NCBI GenBank assembly: GCA_028285345.1
Contig: JANQPT010000061.1
Coordinates: 241,511-305,510 of the forward strand
Reading direction: 5' to 3'
Length of the DNA stretch: 64,000 nt
Source: Planctomycetales bacterium
GTDB lineage: Bacteria > Planctomycetota > Planctomycetia > Planctomycetales > Planctomycetaceae
Shown here: piece by piece, positions 34,349 through 44,235 of the stretch
Position numbering within the stretch: position 1 is the stretch's first letter
Layout: each line of letters begins with the position of its first letter
Program-made: the position numbers and the translations under genes
The notes under the pieces: model-generated
Seen by the model: the letters and a program-made list of their open reading frames with translations, nothing else
The model's database searches: none
What the model was told of the DNA's origin: nothing

Positions 34349-35839
34349 CTACGTCAACCGCCCCGCCACCTCCACCAGCGTCCGCACCATCACTCCCGTT
34401 GCCCCGCCTTCCTGGTGCGGTTGGCTCTTCTCCGCAAATGCCGGGCCGGCGATGTCCAGGTGGACCCATTTGCAATCGCCGACGAACTTCTCCAGGAACT
34501 TCGCGGCAGTGATCGCCCCGCCCCATTTGCCGCCGATGTTTTTGACGTCGGCCACTTCGCTTTTGAGCAGGTCCGCGTAGAGATCGTAGGTCGGCAACTG
34601 CCAGACCAATTCGCCCCGATCGCGCGCGGCGGTGACGACGGCATCGCACCAAGTTTGGTCGTTGCTAAACGCGCCGACGACGTCTTGGCCGAGAGCCACC
34701 ATGCACGCGCCGGTCAGTGTGGCGAGATCGATGATGTAATCGGCGTTGTGGTCGGCGGCGTAGCTGAGCACGTCGGCCAGCACCAGTCTGCCCTCGGCGT
34801 CGGTGTTGTGGACTTCGATCGTCGTGCCGTTGCGGGCAGTCAGCACGTCGCCCAGTTTGTAAGACAATCCGCTGACCATGTTCTCCACCAGCCCCATCAT
34901 TGCAACGACGTTCAGCGGCAGTTTCAGACGGGCGATGGCGGTCATCGCGCCCAGCACTGTCGCAGCGCCGGCCATGTCCATTTTCATGTCCAGCATGCCG
35001 GCACTCGGTTTGAGCGATAGTCCGCCGCTGTCGAACGTGACTCCCTTGCCGCACAAGTAGAGCGTCGGCGAGTCGTCGCCGGCTCCGCGATGTTCAAGAA
35101 TCACCATCCGCGGCGCTCGTTCGCTGCCGCGGGCGACTCCCAGCAGCGATTCCATCTTTTCCTGCCGCAAGCGGTCTTCGTCGAAGATTTCGCACGTCAT
35201 GCCGTACTCTGCGGCAAGTTCTTCCGCTTCAGCGGCGAAACTTTCCGGGTAAATGTCCTGTGCAGGTTGGTTGACGAGGTCGCGGGTGATGTTGATTGCG
35301 TCCGCGATCGCTTCTCCACGTTGCAAGGCGGCTCCGATTGCCTCTTCGTCGTCCTGCGGCGCGATGACCACAGTGATGTTGTCGAACGAGAAACGCTGCG
35401 GCTCATTCTGATAGATTCCCTGCCCCACGCACCCCACAATCAGCGCAGTGACTGCGGCCTCCCATTGGTCTGCCGGTGAAAAACCGCTGTTTTCAGTGCC
35501 GGGTAGGCCAATCGCAACTGTCGGAGTCTCCTTGGTGGAAACCTGACGCGCCGCGGTCATCACAGCCTTGTTCAGCGTTGCCAGGTCCAACTCGTCCGAT
35601 TTGCCCAGTCCCAGCATGAGAACTCGATGAGGCGCAATGTTGGGCGCATCGTACAACGCCACCGTTTCGGCGAGTTTGCCAGTGAGGTCCTCCGATTCCC
35701 GCATCCGTGCCAGCTGTCCGCCCAGCGCTTCATCAAGGTCACTCACCGCGGCGGAGAACGGTTCCTCCCCAAACACGCCGACGATTAACCAGTCTGCGGT
35801 GACTGCAGTGTAGTCTTGTGTGATCAATTGCACGGCCAT
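34349..35839 (-). CDS. pepA: Leucyl aminopeptidase (M17)
   Basis: The 496-residue protein has the M17 two-domain layout: a variable N-terminal domain to about 165, then the catalytic domain with KGVTFDSGGLSLKP (metal and Lys), MKMDMAGAA, and the signature NTDAEGRLVLADVL. Two divalent metals bind through the Asp, Glu and Lys residues of these motifs, and the enzyme removes N-terminal residues from peptides in the cytosol. A C-terminal KNIGGKWGGAITAAKFLEKF also fits. Single gene. REP unit 4 lies just past the stop. Confidence 0.95.
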   Translation of the reverse strand: MAVQLITQDYTAVTADWLIVGVFGEEPFSAAVSDLDEALGGQLARMRESEDLTGKLAETVALYDAPNIAPHRVLMLGLGKSDELDLATLNKAVMTAARQVSTKETPTVAIGLPGTENSGFSPADQWEAAVTALIVGCVGQGIYQNEPQRFSFDNITVVIAPQDDEEAIGAALQRGEAIADAINITRDLVNQPAQDIYPESFAAEAEELAAEYGMTCEIFDEDRLRQEKMESLLGVARGSERAPRMVILEHRGAGDDSPTLYLCGKGVTFDSGGLSLKPSAGMLDMKMDMAGAATVLGAMTAIARLKLPLNVVAMMGLVENMVSGLSYKLGDVLTARNGTTIEVHNTDAEGRLVLADVLSYAADHNADYIIDLATLTGACMVALGQDVVGAFSNDQTWCDAVVTAARDRGELVWQLPTYDLYADLLKSEVADVKNIGGKWGGAITAAKFLEKFVGDCKWVHLDIAGPAFAEKSQPHQEGGATGVMVRTLVEVAGRLT

Positions 35840-36089
35840 GTCGACATGCTCCTCCCAATTTGTTGGCGACGAATCTCAGCCTGGAACTGTGTCGCCAATT
35901 CGAGCGAATGCGCAGCGGAAAAGCAAGCAGGCAACGGTGCGGGCTGAGACGGTCGTCGCGAATCGTCGACCATCAATAGAACCGCCCGGCATCGAATGAT
36001 GCCGGGCGTGGGGGAGTGCCGCCGTTCGGCGAGCGGCACGCTAAGAATATCAATCGCGGCTCGTGCGCGTTTGTTCTCTTGAAGGCGCC

Positions 36090-37100
36090 TTATTCGGGAA
36101 GATTTGTCAATTCCTGTCCCGATCGGGTTCCCATGCCCCGCCAGTGCTCGTAGCCGATGTTATCCGAAATCGAGTGCACCGAACCGTCCATCATGAGCAC
36201 ATTGACGACTCCGGTGTGATAGCTGCGGGCGGTAATCGCTGCGAACGTGGGGACCCCGGCTGATCCGTCTTTCCCCTCCTGCCAAGAATTATAGTCAATG
36301 TCATAGGTTTCGCCGTCGGTATGGACGAATGGGACATAAGAGTTGGGGGGCAGAGTGGTGGTGAAGCCCTCGTGATGCACACGGCCATCGGGCCACTCGG
36401 TATGGCCGGTGTTCTTGAATTGCGTCCCGCTGGCGGCAATGGTCACGATTTCGTCGGCCAGCAGCGGGACGACCGCGGGGTCGGGCGGTCCGCCGTTGCG
36501 CACGTAGTGCTGCCACGCCTTTACTTCCGCAGCGAACATCGTGTTCGACGTGCCGTCGGTAAACTGCGCCAAGGAGAGGCTGGCGTTGGGAAAAAAGGCG
36601 CCATCGCCCCCGGCACCGGTTGCCGGGTCGAAGACGAACCAGGTTCCAAAATTGAATCCGTATGTGGTCGGATACAGGCGGACCTTTCCGCTACCGGGGT
36701 CGCGGCCTTCGTCCGCTTGAGGATCGCTGGGACAGGCGTAGGTGGGGATGCGCAGTCCGTTGATCGTCTGCTGAAAATCCCAAGCGATGTTCAAGTCGAC
36801 GTTGTCGTACACGTTACCCTGTTCGAGAAACGGCAGAATTCGGCCGTGGACTCCCCACGAGCCGTTGTTGTCGGTTGAGGTCACCGAGAGATCAATTGAT
36901 GCACTCGGCGGCAAATATCGATTGAGATCAATATAGTTGTGCAGCGCAATTCCGATTTGCTTGAGATTGTTGCGGCAGTGTGTGCGCCGCGCCGCTTCTC
37001 GGGCCGACTGAACGGCGGGCAAGAGGAGAGCAACCAAAATCGCAATGATTGCGATCACAACCAACAATTCGATCAACGTAAACCCTCTGCGGCGCGACAT
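36090..37100 (-). CDS. DUF1559 pseudopilin-like protein
   Basis: ATG at 37100 follows GGAGAATCG; an in-frame start 35 codons upstream would put the signal inside the protein. The 336-residue product begins MSRRRGFTLIELLVVIAIIAILVALLLPAVQ, a type IV prepilin signal (cleavage after Gly, Phe+1, Glu5). QSAREAARRTHCRNNLKQIG then the DUF1559 body and a C-terminal VNVLMMDGSVHSISDNI motif match the planctomycete family found in tens of copies per genome. Likely processed by prepilin peptidase and placed in the periplasm or on the surface; function unknown. Confidence 0.93.
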   Translation of the reverse strand: MSRRRGFTLIELLVVIAIIAILVALLLPAVQSAREAARRTHCRNNLKQIGIALHNYIDLNRYLPPSASIDLSVTSTDNNGSWGVHGRILPFLEQGNVYDNVDLNIAWDFQQTINGLRIPTYACPSDPQADEGRDPGSGKVRLYPTTYGFNFGTWFVFDPATGAGGDGAFFPNASLSLAQFTDGTSNTMFAAEVKAWQHYVRNGGPPDPAVVPLLADEIVTIAASGTQFKNTGHTEWPDGRVHHEGFTTTLPPNSYVPFVHTDGETYDIDYNSWQEGKDGSAGVPTFAAITARSYHTGVVNVLMMDGSVHSISDNIGYEHWRGMGTRSGQELTNLPE

Positions 37101-37399
37101 CGATTCTCCAATTCTGCTTGTTGAACGCTGGAATAGTGGTGTCAGGATAGATCTGACGTAACCGCCCGAACTCGCCGCAATTCTTGCGCCAACCGCTGGA
37201 AACACGCGATTCCCTGCGGTGGATGCAGTTGGGGCGAAGTGCTGCCGGTCAAGAATTGACCGCGACTGGCGGAGTTTTCGCCGATTGGGTGGGAGGGCGT
37301 CACGATTGCCGCATTCGATGGACAGTCACTCGTCACAAGCCCCGAATATGCATAGAATAGAGGAACGACGTTGTCTGCCGGCCTGAGCGGAGCGATCCA

Positions 37400-38839
37400 T
37401 TGCGCTTTCCGATCCGAAACCAAATCATCCTCACATTTTCGCTGATCCTGCTGGCAGCGATCGGTTTCCTGTCGGCGACGAGTGCCTGGCTTGCCGTCCG
37501 GCTGCAGGAACGGGTGATGTTGCAGCATTTGCAGGACGTCACATCGACCCTCGAATCATCGACGTTTCCGCTCACGGCCAATGTTCTCAAACAAATGAAG
37601 GGCCTGTCGGGTGCGGACTTTGTTGTGCTGAGCAGCGATGGGACTCCGGGTGTCGCGACCGTTGATGTGGATCAGGCCGAACTCCAGCAGATTCGTGGGG
37701 CTCCTAACGTTGGCGGTCTGCAGGCGATTAGCTCAGGAACGACGCTGGAGATCGCCGGTGAGACTTATTTCGCGTCGCACCTGCTCCGCACCGACAACTC
37801 AGGGAATCGGCTGTTGGTCTTATATCCGCAGGCGAATTGGGTCGCCGCACAGCGGACCGCGGCCTGGCCGCCGCTGGCGATTGGAGCGGCAACGATGGCA
37901 TTTATGTCGATTGCCACAGTCTGGCTGATGCGCCGCCTTTCCCGCCGCATCGAAAACGTACGCGGGCTATTTCGGGGGATTTCCCGAGGCGAATTTGGCG
38001 AGGTGCCCGTCGCCGGTCCGGATGACGAGATCGCCGATTTGACCCGCTCAGCGAACGAACTCTCGCGTCAACTTCTGGCGATGCAACAGAGCCTGAAACA
38101 GACAGAGCGGATGCAACTGTTGGCCCAATTGGCAGGAGGACTCGCCCACCAGTTGCGAAACGACATCACCGGGGCTCGGCTGGCAATGCAGTTGCATGGC
38201 CATCGCTGTCACCCAACAACAGACGGCCAAGACGAGTCACTCTCCGTTGCTTTGCGCCAGCTCAAGCTGACCGAGGAACACGTCAACCGATTCTTGTCGC
38301 TGGGGCCGAAACATCAGTCGTCGCAACCGGTGCCGGGATCGCTCCAAGATGTCGTTGAAGAGACGGCAATCTTGTTGCAGCCGACCGCCGAACATGCGAA
38401 AGTCAGGCTTGATGTCGAAATCGAGTCGGGTTGTGATGTCGATGTACGGGACTTTGACACCGTGCGGACGGCCGTTGTCAATTTGACGATGAACGCGATC
38501 GAGGCGGCCGGCAGTGGAGGCGCGGTGACGATTGCACTCAACCACGACCGCGATAACTGCGTTTTGGAGGTCAAGGATACGGGATCCGGTCCATCGCCGG
38601 AGGTTGCGGAGAGTTTGTTCGATCCATTTGTGACCTCCAAACCTGAAGGTGTTGGATTGGGCTTGGCCATTGCGCATCAAACCGCTGCGGATGAAGGGGG
38701 AAGACTGAGTTGGACACGGGACGAAGGACAGACGGTGTTTCAGATGCGATTTCCCAATGCTATCGCTACTGGCTTCGACGATTCCCGTTTTGGCACCCGC
38801 GGTGAACAGAGGCGGCGCTCCCAGAAACTGTTCAATTGA
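37400..38839 (+). CDS. Sensor histidine kinase of an NtrC-type pair
   Basis: A 479-residue product from TTG at 37400. Membrane helices at about 8-30 and 156-176 bracket a periplasmic sensor; a HAMP domain follows (about 178-232). The H box LAGGLAHQLRND holds His250, then N box MNAIEAA, G1 DTGSGPSP, F and G2 VGLGLAIAHQTA. The usual HE after His is HQ, seen in some NtrB-like kinases. The response-regulator gene starts 11 bases downstream, so the pair is one operon. The signal is unknown. Confidence 0.88.
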   Translation: MRFPIRNQIILTFSLILLAAIGFLSATSAWLAVRLQERVMLQHLQDVTSTLESSTFPLTANVLKQMKGLSGADFVVLSSDGTPGVATVDVDQAELQQIRGAPNVGGLQAISSGTTLEIAGETYFASHLLRTDNSGNRLLVLYPQANWVAAQRTAAWPPLAIGAATMAFMSIATVWLMRRLSRRIENVRGLFRGISRGEFGEVPVAGPDDEIADLTRSANELSRQLLAMQQSLKQTERMQLLAQLAGGLAHQLRNDITGARLAMQLHGHRCHPTTDGQDESLSVALRQLKLTEEHVNRFLSLGPKHQSSQPVPGSLQDVVEETAILLQPTAEHAKVRLDVEIESGCDVDVRDFDTVRTAVVNLTMNAIEAAGSGGAVTIALNHDRDNCVLEVKDTGSGPSPEVAESLFDPFVTSKPEGVGLGLAIAHQTAADEGGRLSWTRDEGQTVFQMRFPNAIATGFDDSRFGTRGEQRRRSQKLFN

Positions 38840-38850
38840 GAATGTGATTC

Positions 38851-40260
38851 ATGACCAACGTGTTAATCGTCGATGACGAACATACCATCTGCTGGGGAAT
38901 CCGGGAGTACCTGACCGACGAAGGTTTTTGCGTGAGCATCGCACCCTCGGCGGAAGAGGCGCTCGAGATGATTCCGACGGTCTCTCCGGACGCGATCTTC
39001 CTCGATGTGCGGCTTCCCGGTCGGGACGGCTTGTCGGCATTGCCGGATATCCGCCGTTCCGCAGGAGATGTTCCAATCGTCGTCATGACGGCATTTGGCA
39101 ATCTTGAGACGGCGGTGAAGTCGATTGAAGAAGGAGCGGTCGAATACCTCACTAAGCCGTTCGATTTGGACCAGACGGCGCGGATCGTCCGCCGACTGCT
39201 CGTGAAACAGCGGAGATCGGGGCAGCAGGCGTCCAATCCGGTTTCTGCAGCACACGATTCGCGCTGTCATCTCGTCGGCCGCTCGCCCGCCATGCAGCAG
39301 GTTTACAAACAGATTGCGCTTGTGGCGCGATCCAACGTCCCGGTCCTGATCACAGGAGAAAGCGGGACCGGCAAGGAGCTTGCCGCGCGGGCAGTCCATG
39401 AAAACAGCCTGCGGCGCTCCCACCCGTATGTGCCGGTCTCGTTGGCCGCGATGAGTCCAACAGTGATTGAAAGTGAACTGTTCGGACACGTCAAAGGGGC
39501 GTTTACCGGAGCGGAGGGGGACCGGCAAGGCTGTCTCGATTTGGCGGCGGAAGGAACGGTCTTACTGGATGAGATCGGCGACGTTCCTCTGGAGATACAG
39601 GTCAAACTGCTGCGCGTGATCGAACAGTCTGAGTTCCTTCCCGTTGGGGCATCGCATCCGCGACCGGCAAAGCTACGCATCGTGGCGGCCACGCACCGCA
39701 ATCTGCCCGAAATGGTCGCTGCGGGAACGTTTCGAGAGGATCTCTATTTCAGGCTCAATGTGTTTCCCATCGAACTCCCGCCGCTGCGTGAACGCCGAGA
39801 GGATATTCCGCTGCTGGTGCGGCACTTTCTGGGGATGAGCGGCCACGCTGATCCGCCGCCGGATATCGCTGCCCGCGCCCTTGATCAGCTGAAGTCCCGC
39901 CACTGGCACGGCAACGTTCGCGAACTGCGAAATGCCATCGAACACGCCTCGATCAACGCCCGCGGCCGGCTGATCGACTGCGAACATCTCCCCGCGCCCA
40001 TCGCGCGTCGCGGCGCTGAGAGCGAATCACCGAACATGCTGCAGCAGCAAATTGCCGCCTGGACAAACGCCAAACTGCAGCAATCGAAGTCCACCGGGCA
40101 GCCGTCAGTTCTCTACGAAGAATTGATGAACGTCGTCGAGAAAGAGCTGTTTCAAGCCGTCTTGCAGAGCTGCCAAGACAACCGCACGCAGGCCGCACGC
40201 ATGCTGGGGATCCACCGGGCAACTCTCCGTGAACGATTGCGAAAGTTGGGACTCGACTAA
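38851..40260 (+). CDS. Sigma-54-dependent NtrC-family response regulator
   Basis: The 469-residue protein has a receiver domain (phospho-acceptor Asp52 in FLDVRLPG; Lys102 in TKPF), an AAA+ domain with Walker A GESGTGKE at 169-176, GAFTGA at 216-221 for sigma-54 contact, Walker B GTVLLDEIGD and an R-finger region, and a C-terminal Fis-type helix-turn-helix (NRTQAARMLGIHRATLRERLRKLG). It should open sigma-54 promoters when phosphorylated by the upstream kinase. Targets are unknown; I found no convincing sigma-54 promoter next to it. Confidence 0.95.
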   Translation: MTNVLIVDDEHTICWGIREYLTDEGFCVSIAPSAEEALEMIPTVSPDAIFLDVRLPGRDGLSALPDIRRSAGDVPIVVMTAFGNLETAVKSIEEGAVEYLTKPFDLDQTARIVRRLLVKQRRSGQQASNPVSAAHDSRCHLVGRSPAMQQVYKQIALVARSNVPVLITGESGTGKELAARAVHENSLRRSHPYVPVSLAAMSPTVIESELFGHVKGAFTGAEGDRQGCLDLAAEGTVLLDEIGDVPLEIQVKLLRVIEQSEFLPVGASHPRPAKLRIVAATHRNLPEMVAAGTFREDLYFRLNVFPIELPPLRERREDIPLLVRHFLGMSGHADPPPDIAARALDQLKSRHWHGNVRELRNAIEHASINARGRLIDCEHLPAPIARRGAESESPNMLQQQIAAWTNAKLQQSKSTGQPSVLYEELMNVVEKELFQAVLQSCQDNRTQAARMLGIHRATLRERLRKLGLD

Positions 40261-40323
40261 TCGCAGCCACGTGAGGATCAGGCAATCAAAGATTGAACCT
40301 TCGACGATTCGATAAATAACGGA

Positions 40324-40869
40324 ATGAAATACGAAGTCGAACTGAAATTCCCCGTTGTGAATCTGCAAGCGCCGCTGGCGGCCTTGGCTGAACTGGGGGC
40401 CGTCAAGCAGAAATCGTTACGGCAGCGGGATACATATTTCGCACACCCGGTACGCTCGTTTGCGGAGACGAACGAGGCATTGCGAGTCCGGCAAGTCAAT
40501 GACGAGAACCGGATTACCTATAAAGGGCCGGTCATCGATCAAGAGATCAAGATGCGGCGGGAAATCGAAATCCCGTTTCAGTCCGGCGCCGCTGATGAAT
40601 TGCTGGAACTGCTGGAGATCCTGGGATTCACGCAGGTTCGCTCCGTGGAGAAGACACGCGATGTCTACCATCTTGACTGGCGTGACCACTCCTGCGAGGT
40701 TTGCATCGATCAGGTCGAGGAGCTGGGCTCGTTTCTGGAAGTCGAGACCGTCGTCGAGTCAGACGGCCGTGAGCAGGCAAAGCAGGCGGTCTTAGATCTG
40801 GCGGCCGAGTTGGGCCTGAGTTCCCCTGAGCCCCGCTCGTATTTGCAGATGCTGTTGCAGCGCAGTTAG
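40324..40869 (+). CDS. CYTH-domain protein (class IV adenylate cyclase / CyaB-like)
   Basis: The 181-residue protein begins MKYEVELKF, the ExExK signature at residues 4-8. LRQRDTYFAHP, LRVRQ, TYKGP and a late EVCIDQVEELGSFLEVE match the tunnel-lining charged residues of CyaB-type CYTH proteins. Class IV cyclases make cAMP, but close bacterial relatives can act as triphosphatases such as ThTPase, so the activity is open. It follows the response-regulator gene after 63 bases. Confidence 0.85.
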   Translation: MKYEVELKFPVVNLQAPLAALAELGAVKQKSLRQRDTYFAHPVRSFAETNEALRVRQVNDENRITYKGPVIDQEIKMRREIEIPFQSGAADELLELLEILGFTQVRSVEKTRDVYHLDWRDHSCEVCIDQVEELGSFLEVETVVESDGREQAKQAVLDLAAELGLSSPEPRSYLQMLLQRS

Positions 40870-41030
40870 GTGTTGGTGCGAGTTGCGTATCCCAAATCGC
40901 GACTTCCGGGGAATCTGAATTTTTTGTGGTTTTACTCTTGCCGAATTGGGGATGCGCTCGATATAGTGTTTGTTTGTTCAGTATTGGTTGGATGTCGCGA
41001 TGTCGGGAGAAAGGCCGCTTTTTGCAAGTC

Positions 41031-41220
41031 GTTTCAAAACCCTCTGACGCCTCGCGCTGACACTTGAGCGTAAGTATCTCAAACAGGCGCAACCGGGTTT
41101 TGAAACTGGTTCGAGTGCTTTGACAAGTTTCAGATTTTGGGTAGCCGAACTCGTGAGAGTTCGGAGACTTGCGTGTACCGGCTGAGTTTTCAGAAGTCTC
41201 ACGACTTCTGCTACCCCCAA
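41031..41220. repeat. Structured repeat region upstream of recA
   Basis: First block: GTTTCAAAACCC (41031-41042) pairs with GGGTTTTGAAAC (about 41094-41105). Second block: two REP-like units in inverse orientation, GGGTAGC-CGAACTC-GTGA-GAGTTCGG (about 41139-41164) and the complement of GGGTAGC-AGAAGTC-GTGA-GACTTCTG (about 41191-41216). The two units share flank and loop but differ in the stem by compensating changes. The remainder of the 440-base gap shows no gene. Confidence 0.8.
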
Positions 41221-41309
41221 TTTTTAGGTTTGATGTTGCACGACTCTCAGCTCGGCATTTCCCCCACACCTCGGTAACGCGTTTCCCCGGAAAGTGAGGA
41301 TAATCGAAG

Positions 41310-42380
41310 ATGGCGACAAAGACAAAACAATCTCCCAAAAGTGCGCTCGCTGCCGGCAACGGCGACCATAAAATCCTCGACAACGCCGTGGCCCAAATTG
41401 AGCGGCAGTTCGGCAAGGGGTCCATCATGAAGCTTTCGGGAGGGTCTGCCACCGGCATCGCCGGCATTCCCACGGGAGCCCTCTCGCTGGATCTTGCTCT
41501 GGGGGGCCGTGGATTTCCGCGCGGGCGGATTATCGAGTTGTTCGGGCCGGAGTCGAGCGGAAAGACGACGTTGGCGCTGCATGTGATTGCCAGCGCCCAA
41601 CGTGCCGATGGTATCGCCGCATTTATTGACGCGGAGCACGCCCTCGACCCCTCATGGGCCAAGCGGCTGGGCGTGGATCTGGAAGATCTGCTGGTCAGTC
41701 AGCCGTCTTATGGAGAAGAAGCGCTGCAAATCGCGGAAATGCTGATTAAATCCAATGCCGTCGACGTGATTGTGGTCGATTCCGTGGCAGCCTTGGTTCC
41801 CAAAGCGGAGCTAGACGGCGAGATCGGCGATTCTCACGTCGGTCTGCAAGCGCGGATGATGAGCCAGGCGATGCGAAAGCTGACCGGGGCGATTGCAAAA
41901 TCGAAGACCTGCGTGATTTTCATCAATCAAATTCGCGAAAAGATCGGGGTGATGTTCGGCAGCCCGGAGACGACGCCCGGTGGACGCGCCTTGAAGTTTT
42001 ACAGCTCCTGCCGCGTCGACGTCCGCCGCATTAGCACCTTGAAGGAAGGCGATACGACGACCGGCATTCGTATGCGTGCGAAAATTGTCAAAAACAAAGT
42101 CGCCCCGCCGTTTCGCATGGCGGAATTTGACATGCTGAACGAAAGCGGCATCAGCATCGAGGGCGATATCATCGACTTGGCGTTGGAGGACCGGCTGTTA
42201 ACTCGCAGCGGAACCTGGTACAGCTACGGCGATGTCAAATTGGGACAGGGGCGAGACCGGGCCCGCCTGTTTTTCAAGGAGAATCCCGATTTGCTGGAGG
42301 AATTGCGGGACAAGATCTTGGTCAGCCGCGGATTTCCACCGCAATCGCCGCAAAATGCGGAAGAAGCAGGGGAAGAATGA
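41310..42380 (+). CDS. recA: Recombinase RecA
   Basis: The 356-residue protein is a typical RecA: Walker A GPESSGKT at 79-86, AFIDAEHALDP, VIVVDSVAALVPKAE, then QARMMSQAMRKLTG and IFINQIREKIGVMFG with the L2 region and TTPGGRALKFYSS. It forms the ATP-dependent filament for strand exchange and induces the SOS response by stimulating LexA self-cleavage. GTGAGGA precedes the ATG. No obvious E. coli-type LexA box was seen upstream; planctomycete LexA sites may differ. Not followed by recX. Confidence 0.97.
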   Translation: MATKTKQSPKSALAAGNGDHKILDNAVAQIERQFGKGSIMKLSGGSATGIAGIPTGALSLDLALGGRGFPRGRIIELFGPESSGKTTLALHVIASAQRADGIAAFIDAEHALDPSWAKRLGVDLEDLLVSQPSYGEEALQIAEMLIKSNAVDVIVVDSVAALVPKAELDGEIGDSHVGLQARMMSQAMRKLTGAIAKSKTCVIFINQIREKIGVMFGSPETTPGGRALKFYSSCRVDVRRISTLKEGDTTTGIRMRAKIVKNKVAPPFRMAEFDMLNESGISIEGDIIDLALEDRLLTRSGTWYSYGDVKLGQGRDRARLFFKENPDLLEELRDKILVSRGFPPQSPQNAEEAGEE

Positions 42381-42609
42381 GCGAAGCTGCCGTTGATCCC
42401 GCTGGACCGATGAGTTGGGCTTGGGTGCGGTCCGGTGCTGCGATACCATAGAATGCCTGTGCGGCCGCAACGACCGTTATCGCCTGGTCGATCGCGCAAC
42501 GTGTGAGTCGCGCGGCGTTTTTGAACGTTCGCACTATGGTAAGCGACTTGGATCAGCAATTCCCGCAACTGGTTTCGAATCTCATGCGGGATCCCGTTGG
42601 AGTTGTCGT

Positions 42610-44235
42610 ATGCAAATTCTTCACCTGTGGGCTGCCCTGCGCAATCCGAAGACACCGGCCGGTGCAATCTGGTTAAGGCATTGCTTGGCCACCGTCGCGA
42701 TCTGTCTCGCATTGGTTGCCACCCCGGCGTTTGCCCAACGAAATTCTGGCCCCGCGCTGCTCTACGCCATTGAGGAATCAATCGTCAAAGCGGTTGAGAA
42801 GGCGGAACCAGGCGTCGTCTCCATTGCGCGGGCGAAAAAGAGGCCGGACGACGAAGCCGCGCGCGCGAGACTCAATCGATTCGGAGTTCCACTCGGACTT
42901 CCCGAGGACGATATCAGGCATCCAAATTACATTCCGAACGATTTCGGATCGGGTGTTGTGCTGGGAGAAATCGTCGTTGAAAACGGGCGGAGGGTGACTG
43001 CCATATTGACCAATTATCACGTGGTCAAAGGCGCGGACACACACCTCGACGGCCGCGCGGACGGGTCTGCGCCGAGGCGCCGGGCACAGTTGCGGCTCTC
43101 AGTCCGTTACCGAGGTGAGCGATCCGGAAAGGACGCTAAGATTTGGTCTGCTGATCCTCGTAGCGATTTGGCGATTATCACCATTGATGCCGTTGGGCTG
43201 CGTCCCATCAAGATGGCGGTTGCGCATAAGTTTAAGAAGGGACAATTCGTGCTGGCCTTGGGAAATACGTATGCCCTCGCGCACAACGGCGGTTCGCCAA
43301 GCGTCAGTTGGGGAATCATCAGTAATATCGGCCGGCGCGCGAGCGACAATATTGCCAATCCCGACGGTACGGTGCCGGACTCAACCGGCGCCGGAAATGA
43401 GCGTCTCTATCATCTTGGCCGACTGCTACAAGTCGACACGAATTTGAATCTCGGGATGAGTGGCGGCGCGCTGATCAATTTTGACGGGGAGTTGATCGGC
43501 CTGACGACGTCGTTGGCGGCGTTGGCGGGCTACGAAAAGTCGGCTGGATACGCGATTCCAGTCGATGACACCACGCGTCGGGTAATACATACACTCTTGA
43601 AGGGCTACGAGGTCGAGTACGGGTTCTTGGGAGTCAGTTTTGGGGACGCGCAGGCTTTGCATCTACGAGGAGACGAACGAGGCGCCGAGATCGACCAGGT
43701 CTTGCAGAATCTACCTGCACAGCAGGCGGGGCTGCGGGACCACGATGTGATCCTGGCGGTCGACGAGGCCCGAATTCGTTCCCGAAGCGATCTGATGCGA
43801 GAAATCGGTCGCCGTGCCCCGGGGACGACGGTGAAGCTTGAGATTCGACGGGGCAATCAACGGATGCGCTACAACAACGTTGTGCTGGGAAAATGGCCCG
43901 CGAAGAACGAAGATGAGATCATCGCGCCGTTGCGGCGGATGGAGCGGACTTGGCGTGGTCTGGTAGTCGATTTCAGCACCGCTCGACACAAGTACCTTCC
44001 GGCCAGGCTGTCGCAGAATCCGTTGCCGGGTGCGGTGTTGGTGACGGAGGTGCTTTCCAACTCTCCCGCTTCCGACGCGGAGATCAAGCCGGGTGACTAT
44101 ATTGCCCGCGTCCATGACAGCGACGTGCTGACGCCGCAGGATTTTCAGCGGACCGTCGACAGACTCAACGGTCCCGTGCGACTTCGGCGAGTCCGGGACG
44201 GCGAGGTTCGGGAGATTGTGGTTGAACCCGATTGA
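42610..44235 (+). CDS. HtrA/DegP-like secreted serine protease with PDZ domains
   Basis: ATG at 42610 with TTGGAG upstream gives a signal peptide (CLATVAICLALVATPAFA); a longer frame runs back to 42415 without one. In the 541-residue product the trypsin-like triad is His137 (TNYHVVKG), Asp186 (PRSDLAII) and Ser284 (NLGMSGGAL). The usual GNSGGP is GMSGGA. Two PDZ domains follow (about 340-420 and 450-530). It should act as a periplasmic quality-control protease or chaperone. It follows recA but is probably independent. Confidence 0.87.
   Translation: MQILHLWAALRNPKTPAGAIWLRHCLATVAICLALVATPAFAQRNSGPALLYAIEESIVKAVEKAEPGVVSIARAKKRPDDEAARARLNRFGVPLGLPEDDIRHPNYIPNDFGSGVVLGEIVVENGRRVTAILTNYHVVKGADTHLDGRADGSAPRRRAQLRLSVRYRGERSGKDAKIWSADPRSDLAIITIDAVGLRPIKMAVAHKFKKGQFVLALGNTYALAHNGGSPSVSWGIISNIGRRASDNIANPDGTVPDSTGAGNERLYHLGRLLQVDTNLNLGMSGGALINFDGELIGLTTSLAALAGYEKSAGYAIPVDDTTRRVIHTLLKGYEVEYGFLGVSFGDAQALHLRGDERGAEIDQVLQNLPAQQAGLRDHDVILAVDEARIRSRSDLMREIGRRAPGTTVKLEIRRGNQRMRYNNVVLGKWPAKNEDEIIAPLRRMERTWRGLVVDFSTARHKYLPARLSQNPLPGAVLVTEVLSNSPASDAEIKPGDYIARVHDSDVLTPQDFQRTVDRLNGPVRLRRVRDGEVREIVVEPD

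Noticed and set aside
34349..35839. Plus-strand frames over pepA (for example 34415-35020)
   Set aside because: Antisense shadows of pepA.
37101..37399. Sigma-54 promoter for the pseudopilin or the two-component operon
   Set aside because: No TGGCAC-N5-TTGC-like site found on either strand; a TAGAAT near 37347 is a weak sigma-70 candidate only.
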